The notes beneath the pieces are model-generated. The model was not told where the DNA came from. It was given only the letters and a program-made list of their open reading frames with translations, and searched no databases. A stretch of DNA of 64,000 bases. It comes from Pseudomonas fluorescens (GTDB taxonomy: Bacteria > Pseudomonadota > Gammaproteobacteria > Pseudomonadales > Pseudomonadaceae). A program made the position numbers and the translations under genes. The DNA lies in NCBI RefSeq assembly GCF_902497875.1, contig NZ_CABVHY010000004.1, forward strand, positions 124,001 through 188,000, written 5' to 3'. Shown in pieces: positions 42,838-50,944 of this stretch (position 1 is its first letter; each line of letters starts with the position of its first letter).

Positions 42838-43851
42838 ATGACCAAGCTCGTTCGCGCTGCTGTCTTGACCAACTACCTGGAAGTGGCTCATTACCTGGGG
42901 CTCAATCCGCACGACCTGCTGGCCCGCGTGGGCCTGAGCAAAACCCAGCTGCAAACGCCCGAGCACCGTATTGCCATCGATGCGGCGGTGCGATTGCTGG
43001 AGGATTCGGCCGCTGCCAGCGGTTGCCAGTACTTCGGCCTGAGCATGGCCGAGTCGCGCCCGCTCTCGGACTTCGGTGTCGTCAGTCTGTTGCTCACCCA
43101 CCAGCGCACCCTGCGCGATGCCTTGCAGGTGCTGGTCAATTACCGCCATCTGCTCAACGACTCGCTGGCGATCTTCATTGAAGAGGCCGGCAAGATGGTG
43201 ATCATTCGCGAGGAAGTGGTGCCCGAGTCATCCATGCCCTGCCGCCAGGCCAATGAACTGGCGATCGGCGTGATGTTCCGGCTCTGCGCCGCCCTGCTCG
43301 GCGCCCATTGGCAGCCCTACAGCGTCAACTTCACGCACCAGGCGCCGGACAACCTGCAGCTGCATCGACGGTTGTTCGGCTGCAAGCTGGAATTCGGCAG
43401 CGAATTCACTGGCATCGTCTGCCCCAACGCCAACCTGGACATTACCAACCCCCACGCCGACCCTGCGATGGCGCGCCACGCCCAGCGTTACCTCGACTCG
43501 CTGCTAGGCGATGAAGGGCCGTCGACCCTGTTCGAAGTACGCAAGGCCATCTATCTGCTGCTACCGATGGGGCGCGCCACCATCGAGCAGATCGCCCAGA
43601 TCCAGGGCGTTAACGTGCGCACCTTGCAGCGACGTCTCAAAGAAGACAATTGCACGTTCAACGACGTGATCAACGACGTACGCCGTGACCTGGTACTGCG
43701 TTACATGGAAAACCCGAATTATTCGCTGGGGCGTATCGCCGACATGCTCGGTTATTCCATGGCGAGTTCGTTCACCCGCTGGTTCATCACCCAGTTCGGC
43801 ATGCCGCCGGCCTCCTGGCGCAGCACGCACAAGAATGCCCAGCCTGAGTGA
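42838..43851 (+). CDS. AraC-family regulator of the DUF1302/DUF1329/BKACE regulon
   Basis: A 337-residue protein with the AraC_binding_2-like N-terminal domain found in OruR/ArgR-type regulators (ALTNYLEVAHYLGLNPHDLL, QYFGLSMAESRPLSDFGVVSLLL) and a C-terminal double helix-turn-helix (TIEQIAQIQGVNVRTLQRRL and SLGRIADMLGYSMASSFTRWF, then FGMPPASWR). Such proteins usually activate catabolic genes when bound to a pathway acid. It lies between the two leftward operons that carry the tandem boxes and is the only regulator in the cluster, so it is the natural candidate to bind them. Confidence 0.9.
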   Translation: MTKLVRAAVLTNYLEVAHYLGLNPHDLLARVGLSKTQLQTPEHRIAIDAAVRLLEDSAAASGCQYFGLSMAESRPLSDFGVVSLLLTHQRTLRDALQVLVNYRHLLNDSLAIFIEEAGKMVIIREEVVPESSMPCRQANELAIGVMFRLCAALLGAHWQPYSVNFTHQAPDNLQLHRRLFGCKLEFGSEFTGIVCPNANLDITNPHADPAMARHAQRYLDSLLGDEGPSTLFEVRKAIYLLLPMGRATIEQIAQIQGVNVRTLQRRLKEDNCTFNDVINDVRRDLVLRYMENPNYSLGRIADMLGYSMASSFTRWFITQFGMPPASWRSTHKNAQPE

Positions 43852-43951
43852 ACGACGCACTGTGCGTGAGGGAAGCCGAGAAATGGAGGTCCTGCGGACC
43901 TTGATGCAGCTGCCGTCAGGCTGCGTCCTGCTTTTCAAGTAGGTTGCAGGC

Positions 43952-43986
43952 AAAAAAAAAGCGGGAACTGCCGTCACAGTTCCCGC
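43952..43986 (-). terminator. rho-independent terminator of operon B
   Basis: The 10-bp perfect stem gcgggaactg / cagttcccgc (43961-43970 and 43977-43986) is flanked on its left by nine A, which is a T-run for leftward transcription. It lies about 110 bases after the stop of the YeiH-like gene. Two more hairpins follow to the right, accggtgtc/gacaccggt (43994-44014) and gccgcgctacg/cgtagcgcggc (44020-44053), which a leftward transcript meets first. Confidence 0.8.
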
Positions 43987-44094
43987 CAAAAAAACCGGTG
44001 TCTGTGACACCGGTCGAGTGCCGCGCTACGTCACGGAGTAAACGTAGCGCGGCGCCACTTGCAAAATTTATTACAGCGCGATCTCGTCCAGGGC

Positions 44095-45105
44095 TTACAT
44101 CCCCCAGTGCAGCAACAGCAGCACCAGGGCGACGAGGAACACGGTTTCCCCCACCATCAACAGGATCGGCTTGATACCGACCGAGGCCAGCTCCTTGAGC
44201 TGGGTTTTCATGCCCAGTGCGCTGATGGAAATCACCAGGGCCCAGCGCGACAGTTCGTTGATCCCGCCCTGCACTGCCGGAGCGACCCAGCCAGTACTGT
44301 TGATGCATGCCAGGATGACAAAGCCGACGGCGAACCAGGGCAACAGCGGCGGCCGCTTGCCCGTCGGGTCGGCGCCTTGCATGCGGGTGATCATGGCGGC
44401 GCTGACAATCACCGGCACCAGCATGGCGACACGCATCAGCTTGACCACCGTGGCCGTATCGCCGGTCTCGGTCGACATGCTGTAACCGGCACCGACCACC
44501 TGGGCGACATCATGGATGGTCGCGCCGAGAAACACCCCGGCGATTTGTGGCGACAAATGGAACCAGTTGGCAATCATCGGGTAGAGAATCATCGCTGTGG
44601 TCGACAGCGCCGACACGCCGATCACGGTGAACAATGTGGCGCGTTCTTTCTGTGGGTGGTTGGGCAGCGCCGCTGCCAGCGCCAGTGCCGCCGATGCACC
44701 GCAGATCGCGGTGGCTCCGCCGGTGAGCATGCCGAACAGGCGCTGGAAGCCCATGGCCTTGGCCGCCACCACTGACACGCAGATGGTCACCACCACCAGG
44801 ATCACCACCAGGGCCACTGGCTTCCAGCCCAGGGCCGCAATCTGCTCGAGGGTGATGCGCATGCCCAGCAAGGCCACGCCAAGGCGCAGCACGCTGCGTG
44901 CGGTGAACTCGATGCCGGCCTTGCAAGTGCCTTCGCCGGAGAGAAAGTTCAGCGCCATGCCCAGCAACAGGGCGAACAACATGACCGGGGCACCGTAGTG
45001 TTCGGACAGGAAGCTCGCCGCTGCGGCAACGATCAGGCTGACGATGAAGCCCGGCGCCAATTCACGCACCCGGCTATGAATATTGGTAAGAGCAATGGCG
45101 GTCAT
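44095..45105 (-). CDS. YeiH/PSE-family membrane protein (putative sulfate/sulfite exporter)
   Basis: A 336-residue inner-membrane protein with 10-11 hydrophobic segments and the family stretches RLGVALLGMRITLEQIAALG, MLTGGATAICGASAALA, TLFTVIGVSALSTTAMILYP and GATIHDVAQVVGAGY. The family is annotated as putative sulfate exporters; related taurine-pathway proteins export the sulfite released from sulfonates. ATG 45105 overlaps the stop of the Rieske gene by four bases. As the last gene of operon B, it could export sulfite formed by the TauD-like dioxygenase, though this is an inference. Confidence 0.82.
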   Translation of the reverse strand: MTAIALTNIHSRVRELAPGFIVSLIVAAAASFLSEHYGAPVMLFALLLGMALNFLSGEGTCKAGIEFTARSVLRLGVALLGMRITLEQIAALGWKPVALVVILVVVTICVSVVAAKAMGFQRLFGMLTGGATAICGASAALALAAALPNHPQKERATLFTVIGVSALSTTAMILYPMIANWFHLSPQIAGVFLGATIHDVAQVVGAGYSMSTETGDTATVVKLMRVAMLVPVIVSAAMITRMQGADPTGKRPPLLPWFAVGFVILACINSTGWVAPAVQGGINELSRWALVISISALGMKTQLKELASVGIKPILLMVGETVFLVALVLLLLHWGM

Positions 45106-45428
45106 GACGCGGACACCTCTGGAACGATAACGATGAACGCCTGGCCGTCGACGAGCTCGACCGGGTAATTGGCGACCTTGAGTTTGGTTGAATTGAGCAG
45201 GTAGCCACTGGCCAGGTCGAAACGCAGGCCATGGGCGCAGCACTGAATCACCCGCCCATCCAGGCGCCCACCACACAGTGACGCCCCTTGGTGCGGGCAG
45301 CTGTCATCGATGACATAGAGGCTGCCCTCTATGTTGAACAGCGCCAGGCTCTTGCCATCGAATTCAAACAGCGATCGGCCTCCGGCCTCCGGGAGTTTGC
45401 CGGCAGGCACCGGTACTCGCAGGCTCAT
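45102..45428 (-). CDS. Rieske [2Fe-2S] ferredoxin
   Basis: A 108-residue protein with the Rieske ligand motifs CPHQGASL and CCAHGLRFDL about 19 residues apart (C-x-H and C-x2-H), and no membrane anchor, as in soluble ferredoxin components of oxygenases. ATG 45428 overlaps the preceding stop by four bases; a longer frame lies within the neighbouring gene. No Rieske oxygenase large subunit is present, so its electron partner is unclear. The quinone-reductase-like protein or the dioxygenase of the same operon are candidates. Confidence 0.85.
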   Translation of the reverse strand: MSLRVPVPAGKLPEAGGRSLFEFDGKSLALFNIEGSLYVIDDSCPHQGASLCGGRLDGRVIQCCAHGLRFDLASGYLLNSTKLKVANYPVELVDGQAFIVIVPEVSAS

Positions 45429-46090
45429 GACAGTTGCCGCTGCGGCACGTTGTGCTGCAGCACTTCGCACATGGCGCCGAGCAGCACCTCGGCAGCTTGT
45501 GCCCCGGCGATCATCCGCTCACGGTTGAGACGGAAACAAGGCACGCTGCTGACGCCACTTGCCGCTTGGCCCACAAAGGGCGTGGCATCTGCACGCAAGC
45601 AGTCGATCAACGCTGCACGGTCAAAGCCGCATGTCTCGCCTATATCCACCAGGGTGTTGCTGCAACCCAGGTTCTCACCGAGATGGAAATAGGCGGCGAA
45701 CAGGAGTTCGAGCAAGGCTTCACACTGCTGTGGGCTGCCAATCGCGGTGGCATGTTCCAGTAGTCGATGGGCATTGGCGGTATTGGGCATTCTCTGGATG
45801 GTGCTCAGGTCGATGTTCACACCGACCGCTGCGGCGGCCTGCTGCACCTGGGCCTGACGCAGACGCACATTCTCGGCACTGCCCAGGCGCTTGAGGTAAA
45901 ACTCGGCGAACGGTTCGCCCTCGGGCGGCAGGTTCGGCAGTAACTGCACCCCCTGCCATTGCAGCGTGATCACGACATCCGGCTGCTCGCTGCGCAACTG
46001 CGCCAGCGCGCGTTCCAGCTGGCGCTTGCCGATCAGGCACCAAGGGCAAATAAAATCGAAGAACACTTCGATATGCAAACGACGACTCAC
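45425..46090 (-). CDS. DsbA-family oxidoreductase (FrnE/HCCA-isomerase type)
   Basis: A 221-residue thioredoxin-fold protein with EVFFDFICPWCLIGKRQLE at the N-terminus (CPWC active site), WQGVQLLPNLPPEGEPF in the helical insert and GVSSVPCFRLN (cis-Pro loop) near the end. There is no signal peptide, which fits the cytoplasmic FrnE / 2-hydroxychromene-2-carboxylate isomerase group. The start is GTG 46090, overlapping the MFS gene's stop by four bases; the longer open frame upstream lies within that gene. It may act in glutathione-linked or polyketide-like chemistry of the pathway. Confidence 0.84.
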   Translation of the reverse strand: MSRRLHIEVFFDFICPWCLIGKRQLERALAQLRSEQPDVVITLQWQGVQLLPNLPPEGEPFAEFYLKRLGSAENVRLRQAQVQQAAAAVGVNIDLSTIQRMPNTANAHRLLEHATAIGSPQQCEALLELLFAAYFHLGENLGCSNTLVDIGETCGFDRAALIDCLRADATPFVGQAASGVSSVPCFRLNRERMIAGAQAAEVLLGAMCEVLQHNVPQRQLS

Positions 46091-47418
46091 GATCTCACCT
46101 CTGACGCTGTTTCGCCGACCGGGTCCTTGACCACCTCGCCCTGCAGGCGAGCAATGTCGGTGCGGTAATAACACTTGGCATAAAAGAACACTGTTGCCGC
46201 CGCGATACTCACCAGCGGCACACACTGGAAGGCCGCCTGCAGGCCAATAAGATCGGACAACTTGCCGGTGAGGAACGGCCCCGGGGCCAGCCCCAGCATA
46301 TTGTTGGCCAGGGTCAGCGTGGCAAAGGCGGTACCGTGCACCGAGTAGTGGGTCAGGTTGGCCACCATGGCACCGGCCGGGCCCGTGGTGCCTGCGGCAA
46401 TCAGCATGCCCAGGCAGATCAGCACCAGTTGCGCGGGCCCTGGCGGCAAGGCGAACGCCAGCGACAACAGCAGGCAACTGCCCAGGCAATAGGCGATAGC
46501 CAGGGCGATCTTGCGCTCAGGCGACGCCTGGCACAGCCGGTCACTGAGCATGCCGCAGAGAATCATCCCCGCGCCGCTGCACAGTACGATGATCGCCGCG
46601 ACGCCACCGGCCTTGTCCGTAGGCATTTCGTAATAGCGGTTCAGGTAGCTGGGCAACCACACGATCACCGTGCCACCCACGAACAGCTGCAGGCCGCTGC
46701 CGATATAGGCAGCGATCACCGAACGGCTGCCAAACAGCGAACGCAACGGACGCTTGACCGCGTTGGCTGCCTTGTTCGCGGCGGCGACCGCACGTTTTGG
46801 CGCGATTCGCGCTTCCTTGACGATGATCGGATATAGCACCGCCAACAGCAGGCCGAACAACGCCATGCCGGCAAACGACCAGCGCCAGCCCAGCTTGGCT
46901 GCCAGCGCCCCGCCCAGGGCCATGCCCAACACCGAGCCGAACATACCGCCCGCCATGAAGGCACTGGCGAGCGTGGCGCGCATATGTTTGGGAAATACCG
47001 AAATCACCACCGCGATGCCGACGCTGCCGTAGGCCGCCTCGCCGACACCAACCATAAAGCGGGCGATGAACATCTGCTGGTAGTTCTCGGCCAGGGCACA
47101 GCCAAGGGTGGCCAGGCTCCACAGTAGAGCCATCAGCGCCAGGCTCCTGACCCGGCCAAAGCGGTCGGCCAACAGCGACAGGGGGAACGTCAGCAGACCA
47201 ACCATCAAGGCGACGATGCCGCTGAGCAGGCCGAGCTCACCATCGCTCAACCCCCATTCGCTCTTGAGCATCGGGAACACGGCATTGAGTACCTGCCGTG
47301 ACATGTAATCGGAAATCAACAGGCCGAAGGTCAGCGCAAAGACGACCCAGGCGTAACTGCGCGCAACGGTGACGGGGTTTTGATCCTCATCGCCTGCCGA
47401 GCTGTGGTGAAAGGCCAT
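46087..47418 (-). CDS. MFS transporter (spinster-like)
   Basis: A 443-residue protein with 12 predicted membrane segments. Signature pieces are LLISDYMSRQVLNAVFPMLKSEWGLSDGELGLLSG at the N-terminus, SLLADRFGRVRSLALMALLWS as the loop 2-3 motif, and FMVGVGEAAYGSV in helix 4. This start is typical of spinster-like/ACS-type carriers of organic anions or lipidic molecules. It follows the BKACE gene by 101 bases and is coupled to the DsbA-like gene, so it probably imports the substrate or an intermediate. Confidence 0.87.
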   Translation of the reverse strand: MAFHHSSAGDEDQNPVTVARSYAWVVFALTFGLLISDYMSRQVLNAVFPMLKSEWGLSDGELGLLSGIVALMVGLLTFPLSLLADRFGRVRSLALMALLWSLATLGCALAENYQQMFIARFMVGVGEAAYGSVGIAVVISVFPKHMRATLASAFMAGGMFGSVLGMALGGALAAKLGWRWSFAGMALFGLLLAVLYPIIVKEARIAPKRAVAAANKAANAVKRPLRSLFGSRSVIAAYIGSGLQLFVGGTVIVWLPSYLNRYYEMPTDKAGGVAAIIVLCSGAGMILCGMLSDRLCQASPERKIALAIAYCLGSCLLLSLAFALPPGPAQLVLICLGMLIAAGTTGPAGAMVANLTHYSVHGTAFATLTLANNMLGLAPGPFLTGKLSDLIGLQAAFQCVPLVSIAAATVFFYAKCYYRTDIARLQGEVVKDPVGETASEVRS

Positions 47419-47519
47419 GCTGCCTCCTCGGGGAATTGCTTATATTTATTTTTATCTTGCAGGTATCACGTGTTGCATCGCGACGAGGCAGGCGACGTTC
47501 GCCGCCTGCCCCTCGGCGA

Positions 47520-48572
47520 TCAGCGGCGCTGCGGCACGCCTTTCTGGCCAGGCTTGCGGTTTGGCGCCATGCCGTTGGCCAACAGGGTTTCTTCGATGCT
47601 CGAGTACTCCACACCGATGCGGTAGATTTCGCGCGCTTCCTGGCCGGAGGCGATTTCGCGGCCCAGTTCATGGGCGACGCGCACGGTCTGCTCGATCTGC
47701 TGCACGGACGAGAAGCGATTGCCTTTCTGATCGATGATGGTGTCTTCGATACCCACGCGTGGGTGCATCCCCATGGCCAGGGCCATGGTGTTGAACGGCA
47801 GCACGTTCTTCAGCAGCGACTCGGCGGTCAGGGTGCAGCCGTCTGGTGCGCGGTGGATGAAGTTGAAGAAATTGAACGGATTCGGGCCGTCGAAACCGCC
47901 GCCGATGCCGATCCAGGTCAGGTTCAGCGGGCCCTTGTAGACACCCTTGCGCACCAGGCGCTCCAGGGTTTCCATGGCGTGCATGCCGGTCAGCTGGAAA
48001 TGCGGCTGGATGCCATTGGCCATCAAGCGCTTGAGGTGCTCCTCGACCCAGGCCGGGCCTGCCGGTACGGTCATCTCGCTGTAGGCCGCCTGGTAAGCCG
48101 GGTTGGCCAGGGAAGTACCTTCCAGGTATTGCGGATACAACAGCTCCATGATGTTCATCTGGGTGGTGTTGATGGCCACGGTGACCTGGTCAGGCTTGGG
48201 CGTCAGCTCGGCCAGCATGTGACGGGTGTCATCGCTCAGCCACTGGGCCGCTTCGCCATCGCTTTCGGGGGCGAAGGAAATCGAACCGCCGACCTGAATG
48301 ATCATGTCCGGTACAGCTTCACGCACACCGGCGATCAGTTCGTTGAACTTGGACAGGCGCTTGGAGCCCTTGCCGTCCAGCTCACGCACGTGCAGGTGCA
48401 ACACGGTAGCACCGGCCTCGTAGCAATCGACAGCCTTCTGCACCTGCTCGTCCATGGTCACCGGAATGTCTTCGGGGAAGTCTTCCGGCATCCATTCTGG
48501 GCCGTACGGGGCAACGGTGATTACCACCTTTTCCATATTTTCGGGGTGCAGGGAATCGTCGAAGAATTGCAT
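47520..48572 (-). CDS. BKACE (beta-keto acid cleavage enzyme, DUF849)
   Basis: A 350-residue TIM-barrel enzyme of the DUF849/Kce family: VVITVAPYGPEW at the start, the zinc-binding HLHVRELDGKGS around residue 62, GGSISFAPESDGEAAQ around 100, and a late GMHPRVGIEDTII that carries active-site Arg and Glu. Members use acetyl-CoA to split beta-keto acids, giving acetoacetate and a CoA ester. Substrate groups range from 3-keto-5-aminohexanoate to dehydrocarnitine. ATG 48572 has a strong gaggag six bases upstream. In operon B it would act on a beta-keto acid formed after dehydrogenation or oxygenation. Confidence 0.88.
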   Translation of the reverse strand: MQFFDDSLHPENMEKVVITVAPYGPEWMPEDFPEDIPVTMDEQVQKAVDCYEAGATVLHLHVRELDGKGSKRLSKFNELIAGVREAVPDMIIQVGGSISFAPESDGEAAQWLSDDTRHMLAELTPKPDQVTVAINTTQMNIMELLYPQYLEGTSLANPAYQAAYSEMTVPAGPAWVEEHLKRLMANGIQPHFQLTGMHAMETLERLVRKGVYKGPLNLTWIGIGGGFDGPNPFNFFNFIHRAPDGCTLTAESLLKNVLPFNTMALAMGMHPRVGIEDTIIDQKGNRFSSVQQIEQTVRVAHELGREIASGQEAREIYRIGVEYSSIEETLLANGMAPNRKPGQKGVPQRR

Positions 48573-48644
48573 GAATGTCTCCTCATTTTTATTGTTTCCC
48601 GCCCGGAAGTATTTTCCAGCGCGGGACGAGTGCCGATGGCTTCG

Positions 48645-49493
48645 TTAGTAGGTCTTGTCGCCAATGATGCCGGCGCGCTCCATCTTGCGATGGCAGGCGG
48701 GGTAATCCATGACGGCGTAATGTTGGGTGCTGCGGTTGTCCCAGATGGCAATGCTGTTGGGCTTCCAGCGCCAGCGCACCTGATACTCGGGGATGTAGGC
48801 CTGGCTGATCAGGTAGCGCAGCAGGTCGGCCGCGCCCGGGTTGGCATCCTGGCCGAAGCGCACCCGCTCAGGGGTGTGGTAGTTGCTCAAATGGGTGGTG
48901 AAGGCATTGACGAACAACACCTTTTCGCCGGTTTGCGGATGAGTGCGTACCACCGGATGCTCGGCGTCCGGGTATTGGGCCTTGAGCGCCAGGCGTTTTT
49001 CGATCGGCATGACCGCACCGAAGCTCGCCTCGATGCTGTGGCGGGCACGCAGGTCGGCAATCTTCGCCTTCACGTCATCGGGCAGGCGCTCGTAGGCCAC
49101 CACCATGTTTGCCCACAGGGTGTCGCCGCCCACCGGCGGGCACTCCACGCAGCGCAGCACGCAGCCCATCGACGGTGTCTCACGCCAGGTGCCATCGGTG
49201 TGCCAGGCGTTCTCGTAACGGTCCACGGGCTGGTCCGGGCGCTTGTAGATCTGCACCAGCCCCGGATGCTCCGGATCACTGCCGGCCACCGGATGATCCT
49301 CCAGCTCGCCGAAGCGGCGAGCGAAGGCAACGTGCTCGGCGCGGCTGATGTCCTGGTCACGCAGGAACACCACCCGATGCTTGAGCAACTGGGCACGAAT
49401 CTCGGCGAAAAGACCGTCGTCATGGATAGCGTCGGCGAGTTGGACGCCGATCAGTTCCGCGCCGATGTTGCAGGTCAATTGTTCGACGTTCAT
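48645..49493 (-). CDS. TauD/TfdA-family Fe(II)/2-oxoglutarate dioxygenase
   Basis: A 282-residue enzyme with the iron triad H98-T-D100 (ENAWHTDGTW) and H258 (NRSTQHYAVMDY), followed by the 2-oxoglutarate Arg in the HRKMERAGI region. The N-terminal LTCNIGAELIGVQLAD is typical of taurine and alkylsulfate dioxygenases. Members hydroxylate beside a sulfonate, sulfate, aryloxy or ammonium group and release it as sulfite or an aldehyde. Which group is used cannot be read from the sequence. The YeiH-like exporter in the same operon favours a sulfur substrate. Confidence 0.88.
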   Translation of the reverse strand: MNVEQLTCNIGAELIGVQLADAIHDDGLFAEIRAQLLKHRVVFLRDQDISRAEHVAFARRFGELEDHPVAGSDPEHPGLVQIYKRPDQPVDRYENAWHTDGTWRETPSMGCVLRCVECPPVGGDTLWANMVVAYERLPDDVKAKIADLRARHSIEASFGAVMPIEKRLALKAQYPDAEHPVVRTHPQTGEKVLFVNAFTTHLSNYHTPERVRFGQDANPGAADLLRYLISQAYIPEYQVRWRWKPNSIAIWDNRSTQHYAVMDYPACHRKMERAGIIGDKTY

Positions 49494-49507
49494 GGCAGAT
49501 AGTTTCC

Positions 49508-50488
49508 TTAAATGACGAAAATCGACGAGCCCGTGGTCTTGCGCGACTCCAGGTCACGGTGGGCCTGCACGGCATCCTGCAATGCATAGTGCTGGTTGAT
49601 CTCGATTTTGATTCGGCCGCTGCCGACATGATCGAACAACTCGCCGGCCAGGTCGGCTTTCTCCGCCGGGTCGGCAATGTAGTCGGCCAGGGCCGGACGG
49701 GTCAGGTACAGCGAGCCCTTCATTGCCAGTTGCACCGGGTCGAAAGCCGGGATCGGGCCGGACGCGGTGCCCACGCAGACCATCAGGCCGCGGCGCTTGA
49801 GCGAATCCAGGGAGCCCATGAAGGTGTTCTTGCCGACACTGTCGAACACGACGTTGACGCCGACGCCGTCGGTCATTTCGCGAACGCGCGCGGCGACGTC
49901 TTCATGGCTGTAGTTGATGACGTGGTCGCAACCGTGAGCCTTGGCGATTTCACCCTTGGCCTCAGTGGATACGGTGCCTATGACCGTCAGGCCGAGCAGC
50001 TTGGCCCACTGGGAAACGATCAGACCGACGCCGCCGGCAGCCGCGTGCAGCAGAATGCTGTCGCCGGCCTTGAAGTTGTAGATACGGCGCATCAGGTAGG
50101 ATGACGTCAGGCCGCGCATGGTCATGGCGGCGGCAGTCTCGAAACTGATGGTTTCAGGCAGCTTGATCAACGGCTCGGCCGCGATCAGACGCTCGGTGCT
50201 GTACGCACCCAGGGTGTTGAGAAAGCCGGTGTAGGTGACGCGATCGCCAACGACGACATTGGTCACGCCCTCGCCCACCGCCTGCACCACACCGGATGCC
50301 TCGACGCCCATGCCATTGGCCAGCGGGATCGGGTAGGTACCGTTACGGAAATAGGTGTCGGCATAGTTCAGGCCGACCGCCACATGACGAAGACGAACCT
50401 GACCGGGACCGGGGTCGCCCACTTCGACGCTTTCATAGCGCAGGACTTCGGGACCACCGGTTTCGTAGAAGCGTACGGCTTTAGGCAT
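49508..50488 (-). CDS. NADPH:quinone oxidoreductase-like (MDR) protein, first gene of operon B
   Basis: A 326-residue medium-chain dehydrogenase/reductase without the structural zinc lobe: VGLNYADTYFRNGTYP near residue 35, GVGLIVSQWAKLLGLTVIGTVSTEAKGEIAKAHGCDHVINY around 150, and FDSVGKNTFMGSLDSL around 215. This is the QOR (zeta-crystallin) form. It reduces a quinone or an enone/enoyl group with NADPH. It lies 14 bases before the TauD gene, with the tandem AraC-type boxes 82 bases upstream. Confidence 0.87.
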   Translation of the reverse strand: MPKAVRFYETGGPEVLRYESVEVGDPGPGQVRLRHVAVGLNYADTYFRNGTYPIPLANGMGVEASGVVQAVGEGVTNVVVGDRVTYTGFLNTLGAYSTERLIAAEPLIKLPETISFETAAAMTMRGLTSSYLMRRIYNFKAGDSILLHAAAGGVGLIVSQWAKLLGLTVIGTVSTEAKGEIAKAHGCDHVINYSHEDVAARVREMTDGVGVNVVFDSVGKNTFMGSLDSLKRRGLMVCVGTASGPIPAFDPVQLAMKGSLYLTRPALADYIADPAEKADLAGELFDHVGSGRIKIEINQHYALQDAVQAHRDLESRKTTGSSIFVI

Positions 50489-50570
50489 GCCTGTTTTACT
50501 CCAATCTGCTAATCATGCGTGCTGCATCGATTTGTGTTGATTGGACTGTAGGCCGCAGGCTGGATGAACG

Positions 50571-50608
50571 CTTTTCATCAGACGACAATGGCTTTTCATT
50601 TCGTGACA
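50571..50608 (-). promoter_or_regulatory. tandem AraC-type boxes of operon B
   Basis: CTTTTCATCAGACGACA (50571) and CTTTTCATTTCGTGACA (50592), exactly 21 bases apart and 82 bases before the first codon of the quinone-reductase gene. Both match the consensus of the sites at 30923 and 42540. Confidence 0.8.
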
Positions 50609-50944
50609 AACACAGGGCCCTGCAGAGCGCGTAAGCACCCAGCCCTAAACCCTGGCATCACCGAAATCACGTCAGCCCGTCATCGGGCTATGCTCTAGCG
50701 ATCCAGAGGGGTGGAGCATAATCAATAGTGCGGGCATGACGATCGTGCCACGAGGGTTGAAACCTGAAGGCACAAGTTGCAGCGTGCGTGGAATATGCTT
50801 GCCGCCGGGGCTCGACAGATTTGCACAGTCCACCCCTGCATGGCCGCGGTTGTGCCTGGTGTGATACCGATGAACTCAATGACGTTCATGCCGTAAAACT
50901 GAAAACCGAGGCGCTCTCCATGACTGCCTCTGAGGAGCCAGAGC
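50609..50944. other. intergenic, no supported gene
   Basis: Short frames on the minus strand lack family content. The stretch must hold the promoter of the PRPP-synthetase-like gene; gaggag lies about eight bases before that gene's ATG. Nothing else was recognised. Confidence 0.5.

Noticed and set aside
47436..49502. A 688-codon open frame on the plus strand
   Set aside because: It lies opposite the BKACE and TauD genes, both of which have clear family motifs and Shine-Dalgarno sites. Long antisense frames are common in high-GC Pseudomonas DNA.
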